From Bacillota bacterium (lineage in GTDB: Bacteria > Bacillota > Clostridia > Oscillospirales > Acutalibacteraceae), in assembly GCA_030705695.1 (NCBI GenBank), contig JAUZPX010000080.1:1-8489 (forward strand): a stretch of DNA of 8,489 nucleotides, read 5' to 3'. The translations under genes were made by a program, and so were the position numbers. Under the pieces are notes generated by a model, which saw only the letters and a program-made list of their open reading frames with translations, ran no database searches and was not told the DNA's origin. Shown here piece by piece: positions 1-5,572 of this stretch (within the stretch, counting starts at the first letter, position 1; every line of letters starts with the position of its first letter).

Positions 1-65
1 CAATTCTGAAAATTTTGAATCTTCCTCAACCTGCCGAAATGGATGGCAAAAGCTTAATTATTTAA
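1..65 (+). CDS. gpmI: Phosphoglycerate mutase (2,3-bisphosphoglycerate-independent), C-terminal fragment
   Basis: Only the last 20 codons are inside the window, read in the frame starting at base 3 and ending at TAA 63-65. The tail reads as a hydrophobic helix followed by LPQPAEMDGKSLI. This closely resembles the C-terminus of cofactor-independent phosphoglycerate mutases, where a (L)xxPxEMxGKSLI-type ending is typical; that enzyme interconverts 3- and 2-phosphoglycerate in glycolysis. Other members of the alkaline phosphatase/sulfatase superfamily can end in a similar way, so the gpmI call rests on the short tail alone. It is the only plus-strand gene and runs convergently into the neighbouring regulator gene; both share the hairpin terminator that begins 16 bp after this stop codon. 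Confidence 0.6.
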   Translation, partial: ILKILNLPQPAEMDGKSLII

Positions 66-80
66 AATTATAAAAAATCA

Positions 81-106
81 AAACGGAGGCTTTTTTGCCT
101 CCGTTT
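81..106. terminator. Bidirectional Rho-independent terminator
   Basis: A perfect 10-bp inverted repeat (81-90 pairs with 97-106, core CGGAGGC/GCCTCCG) encloses a six-T loop. On the plus strand the stem runs into TTTTTTATTT. On the minus strand it runs into TTTTGATTTTTTA. Each reading direction therefore has a GC-rich stem followed by a U-tract, and the hairpin sits between two convergent stop codons (65 and 129). It most likely terminates both the plus-strand gpmI-like gene and the minus-strand pyrimidine/regulator operon. Confidence 0.93.
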
Positions 107-128
107 TTTATTTATTGTATTATTATGG

Positions 129-500
129 TTATTTCTTTTGTTTTGCAAGAAGTTCACAAATTTTATCAAAAGATTCTTGGCTAATTATATGCTCAATTCT
201 GCAAGCATCTTCAGCTGCTGTTTCAGCTTTTACTCCGAGCGAAATAAGAAAGTCTGAAAGTATAGTGTGACGTGTCAGCATACATTCTGCCACTTGATGG
301 CCTTTTTCCGTAAGCTTGATATATCCGTTTTCATCCTTAACGATATATTCGCTTTCGCCCAAAAGCTTCATGGCACGGCTTACGCTGGGCTTTGAATAGC
401 CCAATTCGTTAACAATGTCAATTGAGCGCACTGAACCGTTTTTGTTTTTTAGCATTAAAATAGTTTCAAGATAATTTTCCGCAGATTCATAAATTGGCAT
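129..500 (-). CDS. DtxR/MntR-family metal-dependent transcriptional repressor
   Basis: The 123-residue protein has an N-terminal winged helix-turn-helix (about 1-65, with SIDIVNELGYSKPSVSRAMK as the HTH) followed by a metal-binding dimerisation helix region (about 66-120, RHTILSDFL and EDACRIEH). It lacks the C-terminal SH3-like domain of DtxR/IdeR, so its length matches MntR-like short members (about 140 aa). By alignment from memory, candidate metal ligands are E12, H78, C100, E103 and H104. Position 9 is Asn where Bacillus MntR has Asp8, and C100 matches DtxR Cys102, not MntR Glu99. Such proteins bind Mn2+ or Fe2+ and then repress metal uptake genes. The start is supported by an AAGAAGGTG ribosome binding site 5-6 nt upstream of ATG. 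The gene begins 29 bp after the pyrF stop with no visible promoter between, so it is probably the last gene of that operon. Whether the metal is Mn or Fe cannot be told from sequence. Confidence 0.88.
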   Translation of the reverse strand: MPIYESAENYLETILMLKNKNGSVRSIDIVNELGYSKPSVSRAMKLLGESEYIVKDENGYIKLTEKGHQVAECMLTRHTILSDFLISLGVKAETAAEDACRIEHIISQESFDKICELLAKQKK

Positions 501-529
501 TTTTACACCTTCTTTGCGGCTAAATCAAT

Positions 530-1462
530 TTACAGTTCCATCTTTCCAATAATTGAAGATAGCTCTTCTTTCATTCTTATTGCTTCACGACGTGCTGCAG
601 CGGCGTAGTCCTCTGGGGCACAGTTTTCTTTTTTCCAAGCGCAAAGAATGGCTCTTGATGAATTTACGATCGCGCCGATGCCATGCACATTAAATGCATG
701 AACAATATCTTTTGCTGTTCCGCCTTGAGCTCCGTAACCTGGAACCAGAAAGAATGTATGCGGAAGCTTAGCGCGCATTTCTTTTTGCTCTTCAGGATAA
801 GTAGCGCCTATAACAGCACCGACAGCCGAAAAACCGTATTGTCCGATAGTATCGGCTCCCCAGTTTTCGCACATATTTCCCATTTCGCTGTAGACTGTAT
901 TTCCTGTAGAAAGAGTTTTGTTTTGAAGCTCGCCTGAGGACGGGTTTGAAGTCTTTACAAGAACAAAGATTCCTTTATCACGCTCTTTGCAAATGCTTAA
1001 AAGCGGCGCAATACCGTCGGTTCCAAGGTAACCGTTTACTGTAAGTGCGTCAGCTCCGAAAGCTTCTAATGATTCGCCGTCGATATCTGTCAGCCCTAAG
1101 TGTGCTTTTGCATAAGCCTCCATAGTTGAGCCGATATCGTTGCGTTTTCCGTCTGTTATAACAAAAAGTCCTTTTGATTTTGCATATTCAATCGTTTTAT
1201 ATAGAGCGAAAACGCCTTCGTAACCGTACATCTCATAGTATGCACATTGTGGTTTTACCGCAGGAACAATATCACACAATGCATCTATTAAACCTTTATT
1301 ATATTCAAAAATAGCGGTAGCGGCACCTTTAAGTGTTTTACCATGTTTTAAGAAAGCAGCTTCTTTGATGTGCGACGGAATGTAGTCTAGCGTCGGATCA
1401 AGTCCGGCTACCGTCGGATTTTGAAGTGCTACAATTTTTTCGATTAATCTGTCAAATCCCAT
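530..1462 (-). CDS. pyrF: Orotidine 5'-phosphate decarboxylase (class II, long form)
   Basis: This enzyme decarboxylates OMP to UMP, the final step of de novo pyrimidine synthesis, in the cytoplasm. At 310 residues it belongs to the long PyrF subfamily, not the roughly 230-residue form of Bacillus. The signature DGKRNDI lies at 104-110, supplying Asp104, Lys106 and Asp109 of the catalytic charge network. Lys70 in VKPQ is the likely fourth member. VPGYGAQGG (240-248) and NSSR (267-270) form the phosphate-binding end of the TIM barrel, with Arg270 as the usual phosphate ligand. The start codon lies 9 bp after the pyrC stop, and its ribosome binding site (GTGAGG) overlaps that TGA stop, which suggests translational coupling. 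No frameshift or missing catalytic residue is seen. Confidence 0.96.
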   Translation of the reverse strand: MGFDRLIEKIVALQNPTVAGLDPTLDYIPSHIKEAAFLKHGKTLKGAATAIFEYNKGLIDALCDIVPAVKPQCAYYEMYGYEGVFALYKTIEYAKSKGLFVITDGKRNDIGSTMEAYAKAHLGLTDIDGESLEAFGADALTVNGYLGTDGIAPLLSICKERDKGIFVLVKTSNPSSGELQNKTLSTGNTVYSEMGNMCENWGADTIGQYGFSAVGAVIGATYPEEQKEMRAKLPHTFFLVPGYGAQGGTAKDIVHAFNVHGIGAIVNSSRAILCAWKKENCAPEDYAAAARREAIRMKEELSSIIGKMEL

Positions 1463-1471
1463 TATTTATCC

Positions 1472-2743
1472 TCACTTATCTTGATATACTATTTTGCCGC
1501 CAAGTATGGTGGTTTTTACTTTTCCTATAAGCGTTAAGCCTTTAAACGGCGTGTTCTTTGATTTTCCGTGAAGCTTGTTTTCGTCTACAGTCCATTTTTC
1601 ATTTTCGCTGAATAGGACTATATCGGCAACAGCACCAATTTGTAACGTACCTGCCTGAATTTTAAGAATTTTTGCAGGGCCACACGACATTTTTTCAATA
1701 AGCTCGTCAATCGTTAAAAATCCTGGTACAACAAGATTTGTTATTCCAACGGCAAGTGAAGTTTCCATGCCGATGCTTCCGTTTGGTGATTTAAGAAAAT
1801 CCGATTTTTGCGCTTGCGTATGCGGAGCATGATCTGTGGCAATTGCGTCTAATGTGCCATCACAAAGCCCATCAATTATTGCAAGACGGTCTTCCTCAGT
1901 GCGCAAGGGAGGATTCATGCGGAAGTCAGCGTCTCGCTTATAAAGCTCGTTTTCTGTAAGCGAAAAATAGTGCGGTGCAGTTTCGGCAGTTACATTAACT
2001 CCTCGGTTCTTTGCATCACGGATAAGAGCAACACTTGTTTTCGTGCTTACATGGCATATGTGAACAGGTACGTCATATGCACAAGCCAGTGCAATTTCAC
2101 GAGCTGTACCGCAATCTTCGGCAGCAGCGGGAATGCCTTGTACATTCAGTTCTTTCGAGACGATGCCTTCGTTTATTATTCCGCCTTGTGCTAAAAATAA
2201 ATCTTCGCAGTGTGCTGTGACGGTAAGACCTAATTGCTTTGCGAGAATCATGGCTTCCGATAAAAGTTTCGTGTTTTCCACGGGGCGCCCGTCGTCTGAA
2301 AGTGCAATTGCCCCAGCTTTTTTAAGCGCATTAATATCACAAAGCTCACGGCTTTGCAAATTCTTTGTGATTGCTGCCGCCACATAAACATGTGTATCGG
2401 CATTCTTTGCTTTTTCAAGAATATATTTTACGGTCTCTTCGTTATCTACAGTTGGAACAGTATTCGGCATACATAAAAGGCTTGTAACGCCGCCCGCTGC
2501 CGCTGCTTTTCCACCTGATATAATATCTTCTTTTTCTGTTTGGCCAGGGTCACGAAGATGTACATGCATATCTACAAGTCCAGGAGCAGCTATAAGCCCT
2601 GTACCGTCAAAAACAGTGTCTGCTTTGAGATCTTCGTTACCGATATGGCATATTATTCCGTTTTCAATGAAAATGCCCGAAATCTGATTCATTCCTTGTG
2701 ATGGGTCAACGATTCGGACATTTTTAATATATATACTGCTCAT
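1472..2743 (-). CDS. pyrC: Dihydroorotase (type I)
   Basis: This is a zinc amidohydrolase that cyclises carbamoyl-aspartate to dihydroorotate, the third step of UMP synthesis. The 423-residue length fits type I enzymes such as Bacillus and Aquifex PyrC. Visible signatures are VDMHVHLRDPGQ (57-68, metal ligands His60 and His62), MPNT (92-95), SDDGRPV (149-155, with Asp151 the likely bridging ligand in place of carboxylated Lys), AHCE (His178), HVST (His231), NPPLR (277-281) and ATDHAPH (Asp304 as general base/ligand). All active-site positions appear intact, so this is unlikely to be the inactive PyrC-like paralogue found in some bacteria. The ATG lies 3 bp beyond the upstream gene's stop, and its AAGGAT ribosome binding site is inside that gene's last codons, arguing for coupled translation. 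pyrF follows 9 bp downstream. Confidence 0.96.
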   Translation of the reverse strand: MSSIYIKNVRIVDPSQGMNQISGIFIENGIICHIGNEDLKADTVFDGTGLIAAPGLVDMHVHLRDPGQTEKEDIISGGKAAAAGGVTSLLCMPNTVPTVDNEETVKYILEKAKNADTHVYVAAAITKNLQSRELCDINALKKAGAIALSDDGRPVENTKLLSEAMILAKQLGLTVTAHCEDLFLAQGGIINEGIVSKELNVQGIPAAAEDCGTAREIALACAYDVPVHICHVSTKTSVALIRDAKNRGVNVTAETAPHYFSLTENELYKRDADFRMNPPLRTEEDRLAIIDGLCDGTLDAIATDHAPHTQAQKSDFLKSPNGSIGMETSLAVGITNLVVPGFLTIDELIEKMSCGPAKILKIQAGTLQIGAVADIVLFSENEKWTVDENKLHGKSKNTPFKGLTLIGKVKTTILGGKIVYQDK

Positions 2744-2746
2744 AAC

Positions 2747-3925
2747 TCAGCTATCCTTAAAAACATCATAGTTTCTTGGCTTACGGTCGACAGGTTTTTT
2801 TTGCGGAGGGAGTTGCTTTTTCATCGGTTTTTTACCACTTTTCATCATTTTGCGTATATTAAAGACAAAATATCCGAAATGTTTAAAGAAAGCAAGATTT
2901 CGTATTTTTTGTAAAATTCCGCTAAAGCCGCCAAGTTCCTGAGTATTTTTCTTATATTGAGAGTTTTTCGTGTTCTGAGCTGTATGTAAATTTTGCGATT
3001 TTCCTGTTTGTGGGCGGCGTGTAACCGTTGCGGTTCCTGCGGAGCGCCCGTTTTGAGCGGAGGTTTTTGTTAAACCACGTCCCAAGCCGAAAAAGTCTTC
3101 ATCTTCTTCGAACGGCGAAACGGTTTTCTCTGGCATTCGATTTGCTTTGTTATTTGAAAAAGTCAGTTTTCGATAATGAGTGTCGTAACCTCTTTTTTTA
3201 CGCTTAATTGCTTCGTATATCAAAAATATTGCAAAACCTATAACTACAACAATTCCTATTACAAGCATTACAGAACCAAAGGTAACACTGTGAACAGATG
3301 ATGAAACGTCAAAAGAAACAGTGCTTGCAATGTCTCCGACTTGTTGGATTTCATCGGAAGTAAGTTGCTTTCCAGGCTGAGAAGAAGCAATTATATCAAT
3401 TTTCTCGCCGTTGACAATGGTGTCATATTGAATGCCGTATGTAGTTACACCCTTACTGTCTTTATCTTGAAGCTGCATTTGAAAGAATAGAACATTATTG
3501 TCTGTTTTTGTTTTCTGAACACTGTTTTTTACAATGCTTTTCTGTTGATTAAACCCTGAAGTAACTGTGTTTAGAGTATCTGCATCAGCGGAATTATAGT
3601 TATCTATAGTTGCATTTGTCATTACAATTGAAATAGACATTTTGTGATCGCTTGATTCCGCATATAAATAACCGTTTCGGTCCGAAAAAAACTTTTGTAT
3701 ATCTGAATATGAATCAAGCATATAGATAAAGATTGGGTCGTTACTACTTGTATCTGCGGTAACAACATACATATCATTCGGTAAACTTATGTTCATGTTA
3801 AGCTTTGAAAGATGATATTGCGTTGAATCGGCATAAGCAGTAGATTGACTTACGATACCAAGAGAAATGAAGAGAATCAAAGAACAAAAAACCGCAACGA
3901 TTTTTGTATATTTCTTTGTTTTCAT
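2747..3925 (-). CDS. Unrecognised signal-peptide-bearing single-pass membrane protein
   Basis: I do not recognise the family. The 392-residue protein has a basic N-terminus and a hydrophobic signal sequence (about 9-32, probable cleavage after the AYA at 30-32). An extracytoplasmic domain follows (about 33-213), rich in Ser, Thr, Asp and Asn. Its opening segment (SLPNDMYVVTADTSSNDPIF, 47-66) resembles the start of small secreted domains in other clostridial proteins, but I cannot name one. One strong transmembrane segment (about 216-239) is followed by the stop-transfer cluster KRKKRG. The cytoplasmic tail of about 150 residues has an acidic patch (273-277), a Gln/Asn/Thr-rich low-complexity stretch (about 285-330) and a very basic end (360-383). 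The gene is first in a proposed unit with pyrC and pyrF, and lies after a SEDS/PBP pair. A GGAAAGGG ribosome binding site precedes ATG by about 9-10 nt. A role in the envelope is inference from topology alone. Confidence 0.8.
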   Translation of the reverse strand: MKTKKYTKIVAVFCSLILFISLGIVSQSTAYADSTQYHLSKLNMNISLPNDMYVVTADTSSNDPIFIYMLDSYSDIQKFFSDRNGYLYAESSDHKMSISIVMTNATIDNYNSADADTLNTVTSGFNQQKSIVKNSVQKTKTDNNVLFFQMQLQDKDSKGVTTYGIQYDTIVNGEKIDIIASSQPGKQLTSDEIQQVGDIASTVSFDVSSSVHSVTFGSVMLVIGIVVVIGFAIFLIYEAIKRKKRGYDTHYRKLTFSNNKANRMPEKTVSPFEEDEDFFGLGRGLTKTSAQNGRSAGTATVTRRPQTGKSQNLHTAQNTKNSQYKKNTQELGGFSGILQKIRNLAFFKHFGYFVFNIRKMMKSGKKPMKKQLPPQKKPVDRKPRNYDVFKDS

Positions 3926-3981
3926 TGTTTCTTTACCCTTTCCAAATGCAAGTATTTAATAAGGTTTGTGATAAAAGCCAT
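3922..3981 (-). CDS. Possible 19-codon leader ORF upstream of the membrane protein gene
   Basis: An ATG at 3981 opens a 19-codon frame (MAFITNLIKYLHLERVKKQ) whose TGA stop overlaps the ATG of the 392-residue membrane protein as ATGA, a typical coupling arrangement. An AAGGTGGGTG sequence lies upstream, with 9-16 nt between its parts and the ATG, slightly long for a ribosome binding site. The same stretch forms the loop of a weak 6-bp AACTAA/TTAGTT hairpin (3983-4004). The peptide is an amphipathic, basic-ended segment without recognisable homology. Such short frames arise easily by chance; the overlap and upstream purine run are the only support. Confidence 0.3.
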   Translation of the reverse strand: MAFITNLIKYLHLERVKKQ

Positions 3982-4057
3982 AAACTAAAACACCCACCTT
4001 AGTTCTTATACTTTTAATTTATTAAATTCTATTTGATAAGTAATTTACTTTTCTAAT

Positions 4058-4086
4058 ATTATATCTTTTTTTAAAAGCAAAAACAA
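4058..4086 (-). promoter_or_regulatory. Candidate sigma-A promoter for the membrane protein-pyrC-pyrF-regulator operon
   Basis: On the minus strand TTGTTT (4081-4086) and a consensus TATAAT (4058-4063) are separated by exactly 17 nt. The -10 hexamer is perfect; the -35 keeps the TTG. The transcription start would be near 4050, giving a leader of about 125 nt before the first large gene. No other comparably good promoter was seen in the gap. Confidence 0.65.
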
Positions 4087-4145
4087 GGAATTCAGAGAAT
4101 TTACGTGAATAAAGTAAAAAGCAATCGAAGATGAGTATATCGAAC

Positions 4146-4161
4146 GATTTTTATAAAAATC
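4146..4161. repeat. Perfect 16-bp palindrome after the PBP gene
   Basis: The sequence GATTTTTATAAAAATC equals its own reverse complement. It lies 8 bp beyond the PBP stop codon. It could be a weak terminator-like hairpin, a 3'-end stabilising structure or a protein-binding site. It is AT-rich and lacks a following U-tract, so its role is unclear. Confidence 0.4.
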
Positions 4162-4168
4162 ACAATTA

Positions 4169-5554
4169 TTATTGTGCCATATCTTTTTTAGCAGCATCCA
4201 TAGCTGCTACGGCAATAGGACCTGCCACAGAGTATCCGTATCCGCCATGCTCAACCACAACAGCAAAAGCAAGAGGGCAATCTTCGTCTTGGCTATATCC
4301 TATCATCCAAGCATCAGGGTCACCGTTTCCAACTTCGGCTGTTCCTGTTTTTGCACAGACTTTCAGCCCGTGAAACATGTTATCACCGTAATGACTTGTT
4401 ACATCGTAACGCAGCATATCATTAAGTTTGGCGGCAACGTCAGAATCTAATATTTGCTTCCCGAGTCTACCGCTTTGGTTATTGCCGAATAATCCTAAAA
4501 AAGCAGGTGATTGATCTTCAATCATATATGGCATAACAGGTGTTCCGCCGTTTGCGATTCCGCCCATGATAACCGCCATTTGCATTGGGTTTGCCATATC
4601 TTTTGCTTGTCCTATTCCTGACCAAGCCAGTTCGTTATCGTCTGCATTGCTTACATTGTAGTTTGATGTGGCAGTTGGGATTCCGCTGACATCAAAACTC
4701 TGATTAAATCCCATTTGATTTGCGGTTTGCGCCATGTTATCTTTGCCGACCAAAAGAGTAATGTCAGCAAAAGCAATATTGCATGATTGAGCCAAAGCGT
4801 CTTTAAAATTAATGTTACCGTGGTGCTCCATACAGGTAACTTTCGCACCGCTAATTTCTTTTTTACCGTTGCAGTAAAATGTTTTACTGAAAATATCGGG
4901 GACATATTTTATAGCTGCCGCCGCAGTAATAACTTTAAATGTTGAGCCGGGCGGATAAGCACTTGAGATTGCTTTATCGAGGTAAACACCATCGTATTGT
5001 TTTGCATTTTTATCAGTAATAACAGGAGGGTTGTCAGGGTCGTATGTAGGGCAGCTAACCGAGCAGAGAACTTCGCCTGTTTTGTAATTGTAAACAACAC
5101 AGGCTCCTTTGCGGCCGTCAAAAGCCTCGTAAGCGGCTTTACACGCCTTGCTGTCTAATGTAAGGGTAATATCTTTGCTGCTTTTAAGGTTTTGCGGAAG
5201 TCCTAACCCCCAAATCATATTGTATCCCGAAAGCTGATTACGAAAAATGCTTTGTACAGCAGTTGAAATGTTAATACTGTTGTCGCCAACAACATGAAGC
5301 ATTGCCTTGCGAGTGTCTTTATCGCTGTTATAAGTGCGTTTGCCGTTTACTGTTTGAGCAAGAACAGCTTTGTTTCTGTCGTAGATAACGCCTGCCTGAG
5401 ATAATCCGCCGTTATCGTTGACATGTCCGTTATACGGTTGATTTACCCATGTCCCGTTGTTCAGTGACAGCTGAAAAATAAAGTAGCACAGCCCAAATAT
5501 AAAGCCAAGTGTTAATAGTAAAATAAAAAGTGAACGTCGTCTTGTGGTTTTCAT
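4169..5554 (-). CDS. Class B penicillin-binding protein (PbpA/FtsI-like transpeptidase)
   Basis: This is a membrane-anchored DD-transpeptidase that cross-links peptidoglycan outside the membrane. A basic N-terminus and one signal anchor (about 9-30) precede a short N-terminal module (about 31-128). The transpeptidase domain follows, with all three motifs: STFK (204-207, nucleophile Ser204 and Lys207), SCN (257-259, SxN) and KTGTAE (402-407, KTG). A GIGQ motif (313-316) and PMQMA (323-327) are also typical of class B PBPs. At 461 residues it is shorter than FtsI or PBP2 (roughly 580-700) and close to actinobacterial PbpA (about 490), so the pedestal is reduced. It starts with a strong AAAGGAG ribosome binding site 7 nt before ATG, 18 bp after the SEDS gene stop. 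Adjacency to a SEDS glycosyltransferase fits the known SEDS-bPBP synthase pairing. Elongation, division or sporulation role cannot be decided from this sequence. Confidence 0.94.
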   Translation of the reverse strand: MKTTRRRSLFILLLTLGFIFGLCYFIFQLSLNNGTWVNQPYNGHVNDNGGLSQAGVIYDRNKAVLAQTVNGKRTYNSDKDTRKAMLHVVGDNSINISTAVQSIFRNQLSGYNMIWGLGLPQNLKSSKDITLTLDSKACKAAYEAFDGRKGACVVYNYKTGEVLCSVSCPTYDPDNPPVITDKNAKQYDGVYLDKAISSAYPPGSTFKVITAAAAIKYVPDIFSKTFYCNGKKEISGAKVTCMEHHGNINFKDALAQSCNIAFADITLLVGKDNMAQTANQMGFNQSFDVSGIPTATSNYNVSNADDNELAWSGIGQAKDMANPMQMAVIMGGIANGGTPVMPYMIEDQSPAFLGLFGNNQSGRLGKQILDSDVAAKLNDMLRYDVTSHYGDNMFHGLKVCAKTGTAEVGNGDPDAWMIGYSQDEDCPLAFAVVVEHGGYGYSVAGPIAVAAMDAAKKDMAQ

Positions 5555-5572
5555 AGGGTGGCTCCTTTCTTG

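Larger units (their letters stand above)
3926..4168. other. Intergenic region between the PBP gene and the membrane protein/pyr operon
   Basis: This 243-bp AT-rich gap holds a candidate minus-strand promoter (4058-4086), a short inverted repeat AAGTA-ATT-TACTT at the predicted transcription start (4038-4050), the possible leader ORF (3922-3981), and a perfect 16-bp AT-rich palindrome (4146-4161) just after the PBP stop codon. I see no convincing Rho-independent terminator for the SEDS/PBP unit: a 5-bp AATCG/CGATT stem (4123-4149) followed by GCTTTTTAC on the minus strand is weak. I see no PyrR-binding anti-antiterminator motif and no riboswitch fold I can name. Confidence 0.6.

Noticed and set aside
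1970..2387. Three overlapping plus-strand frames of 61-84 codons opposite pyrC
   Set aside because: They lie antisense to a well-conserved gene, have no ribosome binding site or family resemblance, and are Cys/Ser-rich as expected of shadow frames.
1472..2743. Inactive dihydroorotase-like paralogue
   Set aside because: All expected zinc ligands and substrate motifs (HxH, DDG, AHCE, HVST, TDHAPH) are present.
3926..4050. PyrR-type attenuator or riboswitch controlling the pyr operon
   Set aside because: The leader has no PyrR-binding consensus, no GC-rich terminator hairpin with U-tract and no riboswitch core I recognise.
4651..5121. Two minus-strand frames (84 and 70 codons) inside the PBP gene
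   Set aside because: They are out-of-frame shadows; the PBP frame carries all three catalytic motifs without interruption.
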